From Neospora caninum Liverpool (taxonomy: Eukaryota; Apicomplexa; Conoidasida; Eucoccidiorida; Sarcocystidae), in the NCBI RefSeq assembly GCF_000208865.1, contig NC_018394.1, positions 4,281,797 to 4,345,796 of the forward strand: a stretch of DNA of 64,000 nt, given 5' to 3'. Of the stretch, positions 20,001 to 34,000 are shown piece by piece (the stretch's first letter is position 1; the number at the start of each line of letters is the position of its first letter). The notes below the pieces were generated by a model. That model saw only the letters and a list, made by a program, of their open reading frames with translations, ran no database searches and was not told where the DNA came from. Position numbers and translations under genes: made by a program.

Positions 20001-23000
20001 CTGTTCTCTTGTTCTTTCTGCTTCGCTTCGTCGATTTTTCGAAAGAGGAGATTCTTGTCGCGAATTCTCTGCCGCGCGAGACGAACGGCGTTCTCCACGA
20101 CCGTCGGCAGCAGGCCTCCCTCTCTCTGTCTCCCCCGGTTTCGTCTCTTCCGCTCTTCCGTCTTCTCCGCTTCCTTCCCCTTCCGCCTCTCTGCTTCTGC
20201 GGCCACTCCCGCCGCGCTTCTCATGCTCGCAGACGAGAGAGAAGAGAAAGAGAGAGAATGCCGAGCAGCGAAAGCAGCCGGAGACACCGCGTCGCCTTGC
20301 CAGGAAGAAGACTGGGGTGACAAACCCTCAACAGTTCTCAGGGACCGCGAGCAATAGACGGTAGCACGAGACATCAACATCGAGAGTTTCGCGTCCTGAG
20401 CGGCATCACCAGCTCTCGCGCTCGGAGAAGACAACACCGTGTCTCCTGTGTCTCCTGAGTGCTTCCACAGGCGTTCGTCGCTTCTGTCTCCACTTTGTCT
20501 TTCTCTCCACCCTTCGTCTTTGTTTGGCGCCTTCTCGTCTCTTTCCGTCTCCGCCCTCGGCTTTTCAGACTCGCTCGCTTCTCCTCCTTCTCTCTGGTCT
20601 TCCTCTTCGTCCTCCGAGGGAAGCGGCGAGAGAGCGTGCGAAGAGACAGCCGCGGAAAGAGGCCTATCGGCCAGCACCAGCGAGGACAAGGAATTCAGTC
20701 TTGACAGCGCAGAGATAGCTGTGCTCTGCGCGGTGGCGGCACTCGCAAAGTCTTCGTTCTCTCCCTTCTCTCGTTCCTCCTAAAGGAAGAGAAGAAACGC
20801 GCGGCGGGCACGCGCGCGCACCGGGTTCGAACGAGCTTAAACAAAAGAAGCGAGAACTCAGATGCAGGGAGACACGGGAAAGAGAAAACGTGACCCGAGG
20901 GGCGCAGAACGGATCAGAGAAAGAGACACAAAGAGAGAAGGCACAGCAAAAAGACGGGGAAACACGCAGCTCCCCGACACAGAGACGACGACTACGAAAC
21001 CTACCTTGTTTAGCTCTTTCGACTCCTGCCTTTCTTCTCCGTCCTTCGCTTTTCCAGTCTCGGACGCCAGACCGCTCTCGTCTTTCGAGGGCGGAACTCG
21101 AACGCTCGCTTCGCCTCTGTCTCGCTCGGCGCCATGAGACTGTAGCTCTCCCTTCCTCCTTCTGAGTGCACACACAGAACCCAACCGGGAGGGGAGGCCG
21201 CGATTTCCACTCGAAACAAAGCGAGAAAACACAAGAAAGCATGGAGAGAAACGCCAGAGGCCCCGCTGTCTTTCGTCCTCGTCTTCTCCCTTCTTTCCTG
21301 CTTCCTCGCCTCGGTCGCTGATCTTCTCTCCCTCGTTCTCAGCGGAAAAGGAGACCGCGAACAGACCGAAACCTCTCTGGTCCCGGCACGTCTTCTGTGC
21401 TGCGCGCTCGCGTTCTCTTCTTTCAGTCTTGATGTCTTCTCTTCCCAACACGGTTCTCGTGAAAAAAAGACACTGCCCTACCTCGCTTGTTCTCTCTGGC
21501 GCGCCGCGAGGGCCAAGACCTTTGCTCGCCGTTGCCTAATCTCCTCCTTCCCCTGCAAGACGCCCACATCCGACGAGGAAGACGAGGAAGAAGCTGAAGA
21601 GGAAGACGCCGAAGAGGAAGACGAGGAAGAAGAGGGAGGTTGGACGTTTTCGGTGACGCTTGTTGGTTTGTTTGGTTCTGTTTGTTTTCGTTCGGACGTA
21701 GCCGTCTTTCCGTCTGGTCTTTGTCCTCTCTCTGTTGCGTTCCTTTTTTCGCCCTCGCCTGCTCGCTTCGTCCCAACTGGTCTCCTCCTTGCCGCGTCTG
21801 GAGAAGCGTGTTGGACGTTTCCCTCACGCGGTTTCTGCCCGCCTCGCGACGTCAAATTCGGTCTCGCCGCTTCTCGGCCTTCGGATCTCAGGCGAGAAGG
21901 CGTGCACGAGGCTGCTCCGCGTCGGCCGCAATCTTTCTTCTGTTTGTCGCCGTGTTTCTCTGACTGCCGGGAGACGCTGCGAGTCTCTTCTGCCTTCGCC
22001 TCAACGCGAGACGAAAGGTCCCGTCTCGCTTCTGCGGGCGCCTGTCCCTCTTTGGCCGCTCCTCCCGAGCCTCTCTCGACCTGAGAGGACGCAGCTGCCT
22101 GGCACTTCTCGAACGCGACAGGAGAGAAGGAAGACGCCCGGACGCGCGGCTCGTCCCCGCAGTTCCTCGTTGCCAAAGAGACAGTTTTGCTCTCGGCCGT
22201 GTCCCTTTTTGTCGCGCTGTCCCCTCCGCCTCCTTCAAAGGCCTGCATCTCCGCCTCGAGCTCCTCCTCGAAGCGCACCGAGACGTCGTCTCCTCTCTCT
22301 CCGCCCGGTGTCGCTGGAAGACACGGGTTGAGAGACGGCGTCGAAGCAGGGTCGGGCGCCCCGTCAAAACGCGGCCCAGTCTCGGATCTCGCGCCTTGTC
22401 CTTCGCAACCCGAAGCATCCCGGAGCGAAGGTGACGCAGAGGACGCGACACACCGTTCTGTCGTTTTCGGCTCTGTCTCGCTGTCGCTCTTGTAGAAGCT
22501 GCCTCCGACTTGTTGGGCGAGGTCAAAGAAAGACTTCAGCCCTGAGAAGAGCAAACCAGAGCTTTCTCCCTTTCTCGCTTCCTGCGCCTCGCCGCCAGTC
22601 TTCTCCTGCGCGGCCCCAGGCGGCGGGGACCCAGACCCGACGGCGCCTCCGCCCGAACGAGGCGCACGACGCGCCGAACCTTCTGCGCTCACCGCGCTCT
22701 CTGCGCGCCTCTCGCCTGCGACCTGGGACTGGTCTTCTGGTCGCGTTCTGCTCCCCGTTTTTCGTCTTCCAGCTCCCGCTGTCAGGCCTTCGCGCCTCGA
22801 CGCCCGCGCCGCACTTTCGTCGCGAGCAACAGCCCCAGTGCGCGAGGGAGACTTCGCCAGCGCCGCCGAGGCGGACCTACACGTCCCCGGCGTCTGTCTG
22901 CTCTCGCTCGCTTCTCGCGTCTCGGCTTTTTCTGCGTCAGCGGGCCGGGGCGAGAAGAGCTCTGCGGTCAGTTCGCCGATCGACGGGGCGAAAAACCAGG

Positions 23001-26000
23001 CAGTCTTCTTCCAGTCGTCCTCCGTGAGACGGCGAGACGGAGCAACGTCTTCTCTGTCCTCGCCCTCCGTCGCGAACTGCGAAAAACCCTCTTCGCGGTT
23101 CCGCAGGCCACGCGGAAGAAGGGTGCCGTCTGTCGCCTCCCGCAAGACGTCTGCGTCTCTCTTCGCGGACGTGTCAGCCTGCGCGCCGTCCGTCTGTCGG
23201 GTCCTTCGGCGGCTCTTTCGTCTCCGCAGTTCCGCGTTCAGCACCTTCTTCCGCTTCTCCAGCGCCGCGAGAAACGCGCAGAGCTCGCCCCTTCGCCCCT
23301 CGGTCTCACGGAGCTCGCCGGAAAGCTTCGTTCGGCGGTCTCGCAGCAACGCCACGGTCCGCGCGACTCCGGCAGGGACTTGCCCTAGAGCGGCGGGGGC
23401 CGAGGCGACAGTCGAAGAAAAGAAACGCGACAACTGCGGCACGCGCAGAGAAGAAAACTCCTCTTCGCACTGCCGAACCGCCTCGCGCTTCTCGTGGATC
23501 CGCCTCTCAATCTCCTCCAGCCGCCTGAGAAACCGAAACAGGTTTGAGAAGACAGACGCCACACTCGGATGAACGGGCCGGAAAAAACAGGAGGGCGTCG
23601 AAGTGGTGCCTCTCGACCGTTTTCACGGACAGAGCCGATAGAAATCGAGAGAGACGTGAAAACGGTGTGTCGATTCAAAATAGAGAGCGGCGAGACGCTT
23701 GATCTCAAATCGCGCCACAGACAAAAACCAATCTTGAGCCACTACCCTTAACGCTTGTTTCCTCTTTTTCGCCTTTTCACGAGCAGATTTCTCCCGAGGT
23801 CGCGCAGAAAGAAACCGGGATTTGCAGACCCAAAGATACACACGAGGGGACCTTTAAAACCCTCCCTTTTTTCCTTCTCGCTTCGTTTTCTCGTCCCTTT
23901 GTGCCTACCCAGACAGACGCGCCTGTCGAAGCGCGACGGCGTGGGCGTCTTCTCGCAGTCTCCGGTCCCTCGTTTCCTCTGTCTCGTTTCCGCTGCGGTC
24001 GCGCGGCTCTTCGGTCTCCGAAACGCCTTCAACTGTCTCCTCGCCCGACCACGGTCGCGATGCCCCAACGCAGCGCCTCAGGTGTCTCTCGGGCTCCAAA
24101 GCTGGGGTCGGCGCTGTCTCTCGGACTGGAGAGCGCGCAGCTGCCTCGCTCGCGCTCCGAGAGACGGGAGAACAGCTGTCTCCCTGCGTCTCTCGCTTCG
24201 TCCCGTTCTCCACCGAACCTGCCAGAGTGCCGCGACTCTCCACGCGCTTCGCTTCCCTGCCTCGCGTCTCGCCCGAGGCATCTTCGGCGCGGCTCCAGCT
24301 CCGCGGCGGCGAACCGCCTTCTCTGGGCGTCTTTGTCTCCGACTCGCCGGACCGCGCCTTCCCCGGTCTCCGTCCCCGCCGGAGACACTCTTCTTCACTG
24401 AGATCCCCTGAGGCGGGTCTTGCGCGCTCGCCAAAGAGCGCGTCAGGGGCGACCCCTTCTTTCTCGCCAGTTAGACGCGAAGTTGGCGACGCGTTTTTCA
24501 CAGACTTCGCCTTGGCTATTGCTCCGCTCCTCCCACGCGTCGACACGCACTCAGAGCGCAGGGACGCGAGCCGAGACCTGCGCGCGGCGTCGAGCTCGCG
24601 TCTCTCTTCTCGCAGTTCTCTGTCTCTCGACTCCTCTCGGTACCTCGGTGCGTCCTCGCGAGGCGTTTCTGTCGGGCCCCGCCGCGTCCAAGTCAGAGCC
24701 CCGTGCCTCTCTGCAGCCGCCACCCTCGGAGACAGCACAGACGCGCCCTGAGGAGCAGCGGACTCCATGGAGAGGGACGTTTGTTGCCGTTTCGTTTCGC
24801 GCTGGCGCGCGCGCATCTCCAAGCGCCGGCCGACGGGCGGCAACGAAGAGAAGATCTGTTTTCGCGTTGCGCGTGGCGTTGTTTCGTCTGGCTTCATCCC
24901 CGCAGGAAGTCGGGTACGGAACGAAGCGGGACCGTCACAGGGAGGGGGGACTTGCTCGGAGAGCGGCAACGCAGACTTGAAGCTCCGCTCTCTGGGAAGC
25001 CTCGATCTGTGGAGAGACGCTGAGGCCTCGCAACGCTCAGCAAACTCCGGACCTGAAGAGACGCTGTGCATGCGCGGTCCCCGCGACTCGGTTGCCCAGG
25101 GCCTTCTCCCAAACGCAGCGACAGGCGCACACGGCTCAAGAGCGAACGACGAAGCGTTTCCTAGCTTGTCGCCTCCAGAACGCGACGGAGCAGGCGCATC
25201 TCGGCCTCTTCGCTCGCCTTCCCCTTGCGGCGGCAGGGCGAGAAAACGCTTGAGGCCCACGGGATCGAGGAGTGCGGGGTCGAGGAGCCGCTCGAGTTTC
25301 TCAAACGCGTCCTCCGACTCTTGAGGCAAACGGCGTCTCGGCTCTTCCCCAGTTCGGTGTCTGAGGCTTTGCTCGTCCCTTCCCACCTGTGAAGGTCGCG
25401 CGGCGAGGCCAGACCGGAAAACAGACCCAGCAGGCAAATGCGACGAGACAGACGTGAGCAGGAACGACTCCTCCGCTCGCTCGCCTTCCCGTGAAACGCC
25501 TCGCTGTACGCCGCCGCCGTCTCCTTTCTCGCCTTTGGCGTTCTCGGCCACCACCTCCCCGACGGGACTGCCGTCGAGGGCGCGCAGAAATTCTTCCCAG
25601 TGCTTCTCTTCGGGACTTGCGTCTCGCTCGCTTGCGTTCCGCCCACACTCTTCCTCTCTTCTCCCCTCGCCAGCTTTGTTCCCGCTCTCGAGACCGCCGC
25701 GTTCTTCTCTCGCTTCCTGCGCACCCTCCAGCTCGAGAGCCTCGCGGGCGAGAGCCTCGGGGTTCTCCAGATACGCCCGAGGCAGCAAAGCAGCCAGAGA
25801 GGCCCCGGCCTCGCCCGAGGGGAGCGGCCGGAGAAGGTGCGGAGCCGTCGCGCGGAGATAGGCCAAACAGACCGCTGCAGGGCGCCGCGCCTCGAGGGCG
25901 TAGGCGAGGAGGAGCAGCGACGAAGCCGACTCTTCCGTCAGGCCGAACTGATCGCGGAAATGGAGCGGGAAAGAAGAAAAGGGAAAGGAGCGCGAACTGC

Positions 26001-29000
26001 TCTTCTCGGGTCCCTTTGTCACAGACACTCGACTCGCTGCATCTGACGCGGAAACAAACGACCCACCCCCGCCACGAGGCGTCCCGTTCTCCTCGCCCTC
26101 CTCAGAGCCACTCTCTTCTCCTCGGAGGTACATGAGCTGTAGAAAACAAAATCCAGCAGCGCACAACAAAGACATCGACAAACAGATACATACACATACA
26201 GATTTATATTTATATATATATATATATGTAGCTTTGTATATATATGTATATATATCTGTATATATATGTATATGTGTATGAGTGTATATGAGCCTAGGTT
26301 TTTAGGTGCGTGTCGAGCTGGAAGTCTGGCGACCGAAGAGAAGTGGGAAGTCGTGAGTCTCGCGGAGACCCGCCTCTTTACCTCGATGAGAGCGTCTCGG
26401 AGTTTGTCGAGGTGCTGGGCGTCTCGGACGCATGTTTTGACAATTTTTTCGATGAATTTCTGTTGGCTTTCCACGTCATCCGCAGACAGCGAGAAGAACG
26501 TCCTGGGGCCCGCGCGGGGCCCGTCGTGCCCCAGCTGCGTGTCTCGTCGACTCGGCCCGACCTCCGCCGTCGCGCCCTCCCCTCGCTCTTCACGGTCGCC
26601 CGAGCTCGCGCCCCCAAGCCGCCCCGACTTGAAGAACCTGCTGCTCTCCTGAGCGCCAGGCCCCGACACTCGCCTCGCGCGGAGAACCCGCGACACGCGC
26701 TGCATGAGGACCAGCTCATCGGCGAGTTTCGCCATCCAGCAGGAGGCGGCGAGGAAGACGTCGACGCTCTGCTGGAGCACGACGAGTTTCTGGAAGACGC
26801 GGTACTCCGCGGAGGAAGGCGCAGCCGCGGGGCTCGAAGCTCTGTCCAGGCGGGGCGGGCGCGGATCGCCGCCAGCGACGTTTTCCAGGCGCGTCGACAC
26901 CCACGTTTGCCGCCCAAATCGCGAAGCCTGGAGCTCCTGAATCAAAATCACGAGCCGCAGATACAGCTGGGACGCTTCGCCGAGGAGACCGAGAAGGCCT
27001 TCGTGGTCGGGCTCGTCGCCCGAGAAGGCCAACGTCCGAGAGGTCTGTCTTCTGAAAGCCCCCACCTGCCGCTCGCTGTCTCCGTTTTGCCGAGAATTCC
27101 CGTCTTGGTCTGCTCGGGTTGCGGGAGAGCGGGCTCCCGCGGGCAACAACGCGCGCGAGCAGCAAGCTAGCCGGTGACGCATGTCATAGAGGCGGTCGCG
27201 GAGCGCGGAGAATGCGGCCAGGTGCTCCTCGAGGAAGGCAGACGAGAGCGACAGTTGCGGCGAGAGGGACGGGTGCGCAAGCGCCGAGGACGTGGGAAAG
27301 AGAGAGGAAAAGAACGGCAGGGATGTCGACAGATGCGTCAACTGGAAAAACTGGTACCACGAACGCGGCATGAACGCCTGCAAGAGCGCCTGAAGCGTCG
27401 GCTGAGAAAGAAAACAGAAGGTCCAGAGAACGGAAAGACACTCGTGGGGGTAGAAATGACAAGAAAAGCTGCAAACGGGAAACCCAGTCGGGTGAGCAGG
27501 AAGAGAAGACCGAGGAGAGACGCACATGGGGGTGGGGAATTTAAACGCGTCTCTCTCTCTAGAGGAAGATTGAAAGTGGAGGAACAGAAAACTTCCAAAA
27601 CAACGAAGACGAAAGAAAAGACAAAACTGCGCACCCATTCACAGACGCGCCCCGTGGAGCGTCGCTCTCTGCGGCTGCGACTTGTCTCCGCTCTCTTGAG
27701 TGTTCCGGAGCTCCCCCCCCTGTCTCCTTCCTCTCCTTCCTCTCTCTTTGGGCTCGCGCCTTTGTATTTCGGCTGCTCCCAGCTCCCTCGAGGCCTCTTC
27801 TCCGCAACTTTCTTTTCCCTTTCTCTCACCTGTGTGAGTCGCTCGCACGGCCCCCAGCGGTGCTCGAGGATTTCTCTCCATCCGAGAACCAAACTGCCTG
27901 CGGTGTCCTCCTGATCTTCGTCGCTCTCCGTCCACTCGCGTTCCTCGCGCTCTTCCGCCCGCGACCGAATATAAGCCGAGAGCCGGAGGAGCATGGAGAG
28001 GGACGGCGCGACAAATACGCAGGGGACGCAGCACAGTCGGCCGGTGTCCTCTCGGAGTCCCTCGGCCTCTGCGAAGCCGGGTTCTTCGTCGCTCTCTTCC
28101 TGTGACGAGAGGGAGGAGAGCGGCGAGGCGGAAGACGCGAGACTCCAATTCATGCCGTCCCCGCTCGCTTCTTCTTCCCGCAAGCGTCGACGACGCTGTT
28201 CCCAGGTCTCCAGTCCCGGACTCGCCACTGCGTGCGCCTGCGCTTTGCAGGCGCGCGCTTTGTGCGCGCGGAGACGCGCCTTCTTCGCCTCGTCTCTTTC
28301 GCGGTTCAGCGCGGCTCGAAACGCGCGGTGAGCTCGTGCGCGCACGGTGAGCATCGACGCGCGGCCAGTGGCTGTTGGGAGAAACTCGATTTTGCACACG
28401 TCCAGCGTCTGTCTGCCGCGGCGCCGCGCGCGCTCGAGAGCTGGGTTGCACGCGAGGAGACAGGAGACAGGCAGAGACTGGTGGAGCGGGAGGGAGGAGG
28501 GGAAGAAAGATGAGCGACCCGCGTCCCCCGAGAGCGAAGCAGAGAGAGAAGACGGCGCTTTGGAACTGAGGCTGGGCGACGGGAGCGACGAGGCCAGGAG
28601 AGACGAGTTGAGGAGAGACGCGTTCGAGGCGCGAGCCGCCGGAAGCGCCACAGACGACCCAGGCAGCTTTTCTGTTCGAGCGCCAAGACCCGCACCAGAC
28701 TCAGACGCCGAGGACGCACCGCGAGAAGAGGGAGAGGATGAGGGAGAGGAAGACGAGGACGGCGAAGAAATGTGCTCGGTCTGAGACTGTTGGATGCCCG
28801 GGACGTTTCCATCTTCGCGAGGGAAGAACAGCGAGGAGCAGGGCGCAACACTGGAGGCCTTCCCCCCACGTCCGGGTTCGGCCTCGAGTCCTTCGTGCTT
28901 CGCTCTGTCAGTTCGCCCGCGGAAATGCAGAGAGAAGGCAGACGCGGCGCTCGGTGCGAGAGACAGAGAAGCGCGGGACGCGCGGAAGTCGGATCTTCGG

Positions 29001-31081
29001 TCCACAGCGACGCACGAGACAAACAGGCTCGCGGGAGACCCTCCGCCAGCAAGGGACGGCTGCGGTCGTTTGTCGTGGAGATCTGCGACGGTCAGAGGGA
29101 GGGGCCGATGCGGCGCTTCCTCTGTCTCCCCCCCGTCTCGCAGAGATTTCCCGAGAAACGCGTCGTCCAGTTTCTCGCGGTAGCTGGTCTCCAGAGATGG
29201 GCGGCCACCGAGAGAGTGCGAAGCGGGCGGAGACAGCGGGCTCGAGGGTGCGGACGGGCGGGAGACGAAAAGAGACGACGCTGGAGGCTGAGATTTCACA
29301 TCTGGAGACCCAGGCACTGACTGCGGACCCAGGAGCAGAGAAGATAGCGAGGACGAGCTCTCAGAAGGGAGCGAGGAAGAGACGGCAACCGGTGCGAGAG
29401 GGGACCCGCACAGACGCCGCGTCGCGACTGGCTCTTCACCATTCGATTCCTGGTGAGCAGAGGAAAACGACGGAAAAGCAGATGCAGATTTCTCTTCAGG
29501 ACTGAACAGATGCTGCTCTTGACGCTTCTCTTCCTCCCGGTCGCTCTCAACCGACACGGGAGAAGAAACCGACACGCTCGGCGCCTCTTCGAGACATCGC
29601 GGATCCTCAGCCGTCCCCTCTCCACTCTCGCTGGCTTCGCCCTCCCTGGCATCGAGGCTGCTGCTCGAAGCTGCGCTGAACAGATTGCTCTCGTCTTCGT
29701 TTCCTCTCTCGCGCTCCTCTCGGCGACGAAACGGATTGACTCGAAAGGCCGGGGTGAGAACGACGCCCGGACACGCAAAGACGACTCGGGTTGCGCTGTC
29801 TGTACACTGCGCGCGCGCGCGGTCGGGAGAACGCGCAGGCGTGACAGGGGACGCGAGCCTAGAGGAACAAGCGTCGGAAGCAGAAGGAAAGCGCGCAGCG
29901 CTCGAGAAGAAAAACGGAGAGAAGGTGGGGGCCGTGAAGCCGCCGCGAGGTTTGGGTCCACAGGACGGGGAAGGCGTGTCCTCAGCCCGATCAGGAGAAA
30001 ACGCAGGGGAGGCTGCCGCATCGCACCGCGCCTCGCAGCCCTGGGTCACCTCTCGCTGGTCCAGAAAAGCGGAAGAGAAGGAAGCAAACGCGGAAGCTGG
30101 CGAACAAGCAGACGCAGCAGAATCAGACAAAGCGGAGTCTTGCGGAGGACTTGTGTCGACGGCGGCGGGAAGTGGGCTGGGGTCTAGGAGATGCATTTCT
30201 TCTTCCAGAGATGTTTGAAACGCTTCTTCAGAGTCGCCCAGCGACTCTTCAGGAGTTCTCGGGACACTTGAGTCTTCACCTAGGACAACTTCGCTCCTGT
30301 CCTCTCCCTTTCCGTTTCCCGCGCTGCATGCCTCTCCCGCGTCCGAACCCCGCGCGGCTGCTTCGCGAGGCTTGGCTTCTGTCTGCAGAGCATCTCGCGC
30401 GTTTCCAAATCGCTCTTCCCTCGCCGAAAAAACGCCATCTCCCTCTGTTATCTCTCTTCTCTCCCCGTCGGCCTCTTCGCCACGAACAGCAGGAAAAGGA
30501 GGCTCCCCGACGGAGGAAGAATACCGACTGGTCCCTCCGTTGGCGGTTGTGGAGGCTGAGCAGAGACGCTGTTCTTTCTCCCTCTCGCCGTTCGTTCCGT
30601 GGGTCTCGATTTCGCCCTGCTGAACGCTTCGCTTCGCCGGCTGCTCCCTCGCGATTTCCTCTCGGTCCTCTGGCCCGGCGTTCACTCGCGCCTTTGCCTG
30701 TCCCGTTGCTCCCTCTCGCTCTTCCGTCGAGTCTTCTTCCTTTGTCTCCTCGCCCGCGTTCCATTCGTCACGCTTGCCTCTTTCTCTCTCTCTCCGTTGT
30801 GCAACGAGGAGAGAGTGTTGTTGCTGGAGGAGGCGGTGCACGTTCCGAAGATTCTCGCGTTGTTGAAGAAGGAAAGCCACCTCTTCTCGTGCTTTCCTTT
30901 TCCTCTCTTCGTCTCCCTCAGCTGTCCCTTGCGCCACCTCTTCCTCCGGCGCGTCTTGCTCTCCTTGCGGCGTCGTCGCTTCTCTCTCGCTTTCTTCTCT
31001 GGCTAGAACTGCCCCGTCGTGCCTTGCGGCTTCAATTTCCGCAGCCAGAGAGAGAGGCGAGGGAGGCACCGCGGCGCTCAT
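17016..31081 (-). CDS. Giant (about 4010 aa) protein of unknown function, seven exons
   Basis: Seven minus-strand open blocks join at canonical junctions in consistent phase: 31081-27830, 27401-26382, 26136-23909, 23563-21482, 21161-21005, 20779-19994, 19523-17016. They total 12,033 nt, giving about 4010 residues plus stop. The first in-frame ATG is at 31081 (MSAAVPPSPL). The end reads TTELDKEF. Most of the protein is low-complexity Ser/Arg/Glu/Ala sequence. Better ordered parts are an early coiled coil (EEVAFLLQQRENLRNVHRLL), a basic helical block near residue 900 (HRAFRAALNRERDEAKKARL), residues 1060-1500 (WREILEHRWG, MPRSWYQFFQL, SALRDRLYDMRHRL, SCWMAKLADELVLMQRV, LLLLAYALEARRPAAVCLAY), and a coiled coil at the start of exon 4 (LRRLEEIERRIHEKREAV). 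No enzyme motif or membrane span is obvious. A helical scaffold, perhaps of cytoskeletal or vesicle-tethering type, is a guess. Two separate genes cannot be excluded, but the phase match at all six junctions argues for one. Confidence 0.75.
26205..26282. repeat. TA-rich microsatellite in an intron of the giant gene
   Basis: Runs of TATATA with GTA/GTG interruptions lie in the intron between the exons ending at 26382 and starting at 26136. Confidence 0.9.
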
Positions 31082-34000
31082 TCTGTCTACCTTTTGAAAC
31101 GGGGAACTCCAAGTGCTCGCTTCTCTCCTCGGACGGGGCGACGAGTTCTTGCCTTTGTCTGATGCGGATGAACAACCGCCCGATTGTTCTGCAAGACGAA
31201 CGGAGACCCTTTCCCTGGCTACTCTTTCTACTCCCTTTTCTTTGTTGACACGGCAACCCACCTATACGTTTCTACCAAAAAAAGAACACAAGGTACTGAG
31301 CTTTGGATAACGCGAGGATGACGACTTTGTGCTGAATCGGCTGCAGGCGATACCAACGCGCCAGAGAGACACGCGACAGCGGAACAGCGGGAAGACAGAG
31401 TCTCTTCTTCAATGAAGAAGAAAAGGATCCCCTATCTGCGTGCGCGGGAGAGGAAAGAACCATGAATGCCGAATTGAAAAAGGAAAACCAGGGGTTGCGG
31501 ACACGCCATCGTGTATGGCAAGCGCGCGCATCTGACGAGCCGATCGAGGCTTTTCCGAGGCACGCGAAGACGAGTCCCGAGAGGAAGCAGAAAAAACAAC
31601 AGAGGGCTCGTGCGAAACGAGAGAAACGAAAATTTTAACAAGGGAGGCACAGTGGGACCTAGAAGCACTCTTCGCGGCAGTCGCCTGGCACTTGCGGACG
31701 GGGAACTCCCATACACATCCTTCTTGTTGAGTTCGCTTGTCCCTGCTTTTGATCGAAACTTGCGCGAGAAAGAGCAGAAAACACTGTTGTCTGAAAAGAA
31801 AAGAAATGGCAGGCACATCGAAGCCCAACGCTTTTCGTTCCCTCCAAGACACCCAGTGTCAAGACACCGCGTGAAGACTACGGCACAACCTCCAGAGAGG
31901 CGGTTCAGCGCAGCTCGGTCAGCGAATAAGCCGAGAGAGACGAGAACTGCTCGAAAAAACCGTGTAGACCTTTTCTTTATCGAGAAGGATGTGCGAAAGA
32001 CAGGAACCCGTGTTTCTCAAAGTCCCAGCGGAAAAAATCGAAGGACGGCTTTTCCCCTCCGACTGCAGCTGTTTTGTCGCGATTGCAGAGGGACCGCACA
32101 GGAACACAGAAGAAAAGAGATCGACAAAGAAGACCGAAACGGGATTAGAAAGTGAGATGACTTAGTTTAGGCGTGTACACGTGGTATGTGTGCTGTTTCG
32201 TGGGACTTTGCGTGTGGAGCTGCCTTGTGAGAAACGTGAGAGGGGCGTGTCTGTTGTGCCGGACGGGAAACGGCCGTGAACAGGTCATCGGACACTTCGG
32301 AAGAAGTCGATACAGAAGAGAAAAGCTAGGAAAACAGAAGCAGAGTACAAAGGGTGCTCTTTTTTCGTTTTTCCTCGACCCGCCTCTCTTACCTCCTTTT
32401 CTGCTCCGGCTCGGTACCGCAGCAGTCGATTTAGGAACAGTTGGACGAGCTGTCGCGTGCGCTCAAGACAGGAAAAGATGGACGCGCGAGAGAGGGTCGG
32501 TGGGGTTAGCTCTCCATTGAACCAGGAGAAAAGCTGTCTTTCTATGCGGTGACCAGGCAATCCTGACACTCTGCCTTCCGGTTACCCTTCCGAAGTGAGG
32601 GAGGTTTCTTCATTGGCAACTGTGAGATTTGCAGAATATGCCTGACGTCGACCTTAGCGCACCTCATAGAAGACACACAAACGTGAGAACCCTTCCAGAC
32701 CACGAGAATCGGTAAGATCCGATGTTTGAACTGAAGAAAAAGACGAATATACTCACAACAGTCTTACAGGGAACAAATAGAAGCGCTCTGATGAAAACGG
32801 ACACTAGTGGTACCGCCTGCCCGCCTGGAGGCAAAACAGCTCGTCCAGCCTTTTCTCTCTGCGGGTTTCGCCTCCTAGGTTCTCTCGCAATCTCATGTAT
32901 TTCCCCCGCCATCAACGCTTTTGTGCTGCTAGAAACCAACCGTTCCGTGTTCTTTCGTTCACTAAAATAAGAAAAAAACCGAAACACCGCTCTGCTCGCG
33001 CTTATCAGAGCGAACTGCACGTCTCCTTAGAAGAAAAAAGCACTACATAGTGGCGCCAAAGAGGGACGACGGACGCCAAATACTTATATTTGTATCGGGA
33101 CTCTAAAAACTAATGTGTCAGCATTTATTCGTTGTCTTATTGTAAATCAGTTCGAACCAAACATGAACGGTCCTCCGGAGGTGACATCAGCTGCACGTCC
33201 CAGCCTTCAGAACGTTTGGACGGGAAACTTTGTCGTGCTGCTTTGAGGGGGAATCGTGACTTTTACGAGTGCCAACCTGCAATAATGGGATCCGTGATTT
33301 CCATGGAATAATAACGAAATTAGCCCCGTTGCGCTAGTTTCTCAGTGTCTCGTGGCGTTGTGTACGGTGTATGTGTGTGTGTGTGTGTGTGTGACGAAGC
33401 ACTTATTTTGCGCCCCCAGAGCAGTGAAAATTTTGGTTTCTGTCCATAGACACGAGTGTTCCCCAAGTTTTTCGGCAGGATTTGTTGTGTGGAATCGCTG
33501 CGATGACAAGGAAACGCAGAAGATCGAACGACGCCGCACGAAATGGTTGGGCGTTCACGTGGGAGCTAGCTAACAGTAGGACATCTCCCTGACAGCTGGC
33601 GCTTTGTGCAGCACTTTCCCGAAAATCGAGCGCGTGTGTGTAGTGCACGAGAGGCATCATCCGGGGAAAAAGTAAAAACGGTGTGTGTCTAGACTAGACC
33701 TTATGGACACGTGCAGAGAAGAGATCCAGCGTTGGAACCTCGCGAAACCGGGGCAGGATACGATCACAAACCGAAAAACGGGGAGAGATTTGCCGCCTGT
33801 CAGGCCGCAGGGGAAGTGGGGATGCCCTCGACATTGAGCTAGCAGCGAGCGGGAGCGAGCAGAGATCGAGAGAAGCCGGCAATGTTTTATGCCGGTAGCG
33901 ATTTTGTCCTCGTAGAAAGCTGCTGAGGCCGCATCTTGTGGTGCAAGTCACATGGGCGCTTAGGTGCGAAGCCGTCGATGTGCAGCTGGCCTGTGCTAAA

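Noticed and set aside
20815..20840. GGTTCGAAC, a tRNA T-loop-like string
   Set aside because: No acceptor stem or anticodon arm can be built around it; it lies in an intron of the giant gene.
17131..31248. Long plus-strand frames (for example 17220-18545, 18251-19309, 30151-31248) opposite the giant gene
   Set aside because: They are antisense shadows of the coding exons, with compositional Ser/Leu/Arg bias and no motifs or consistent splicing.
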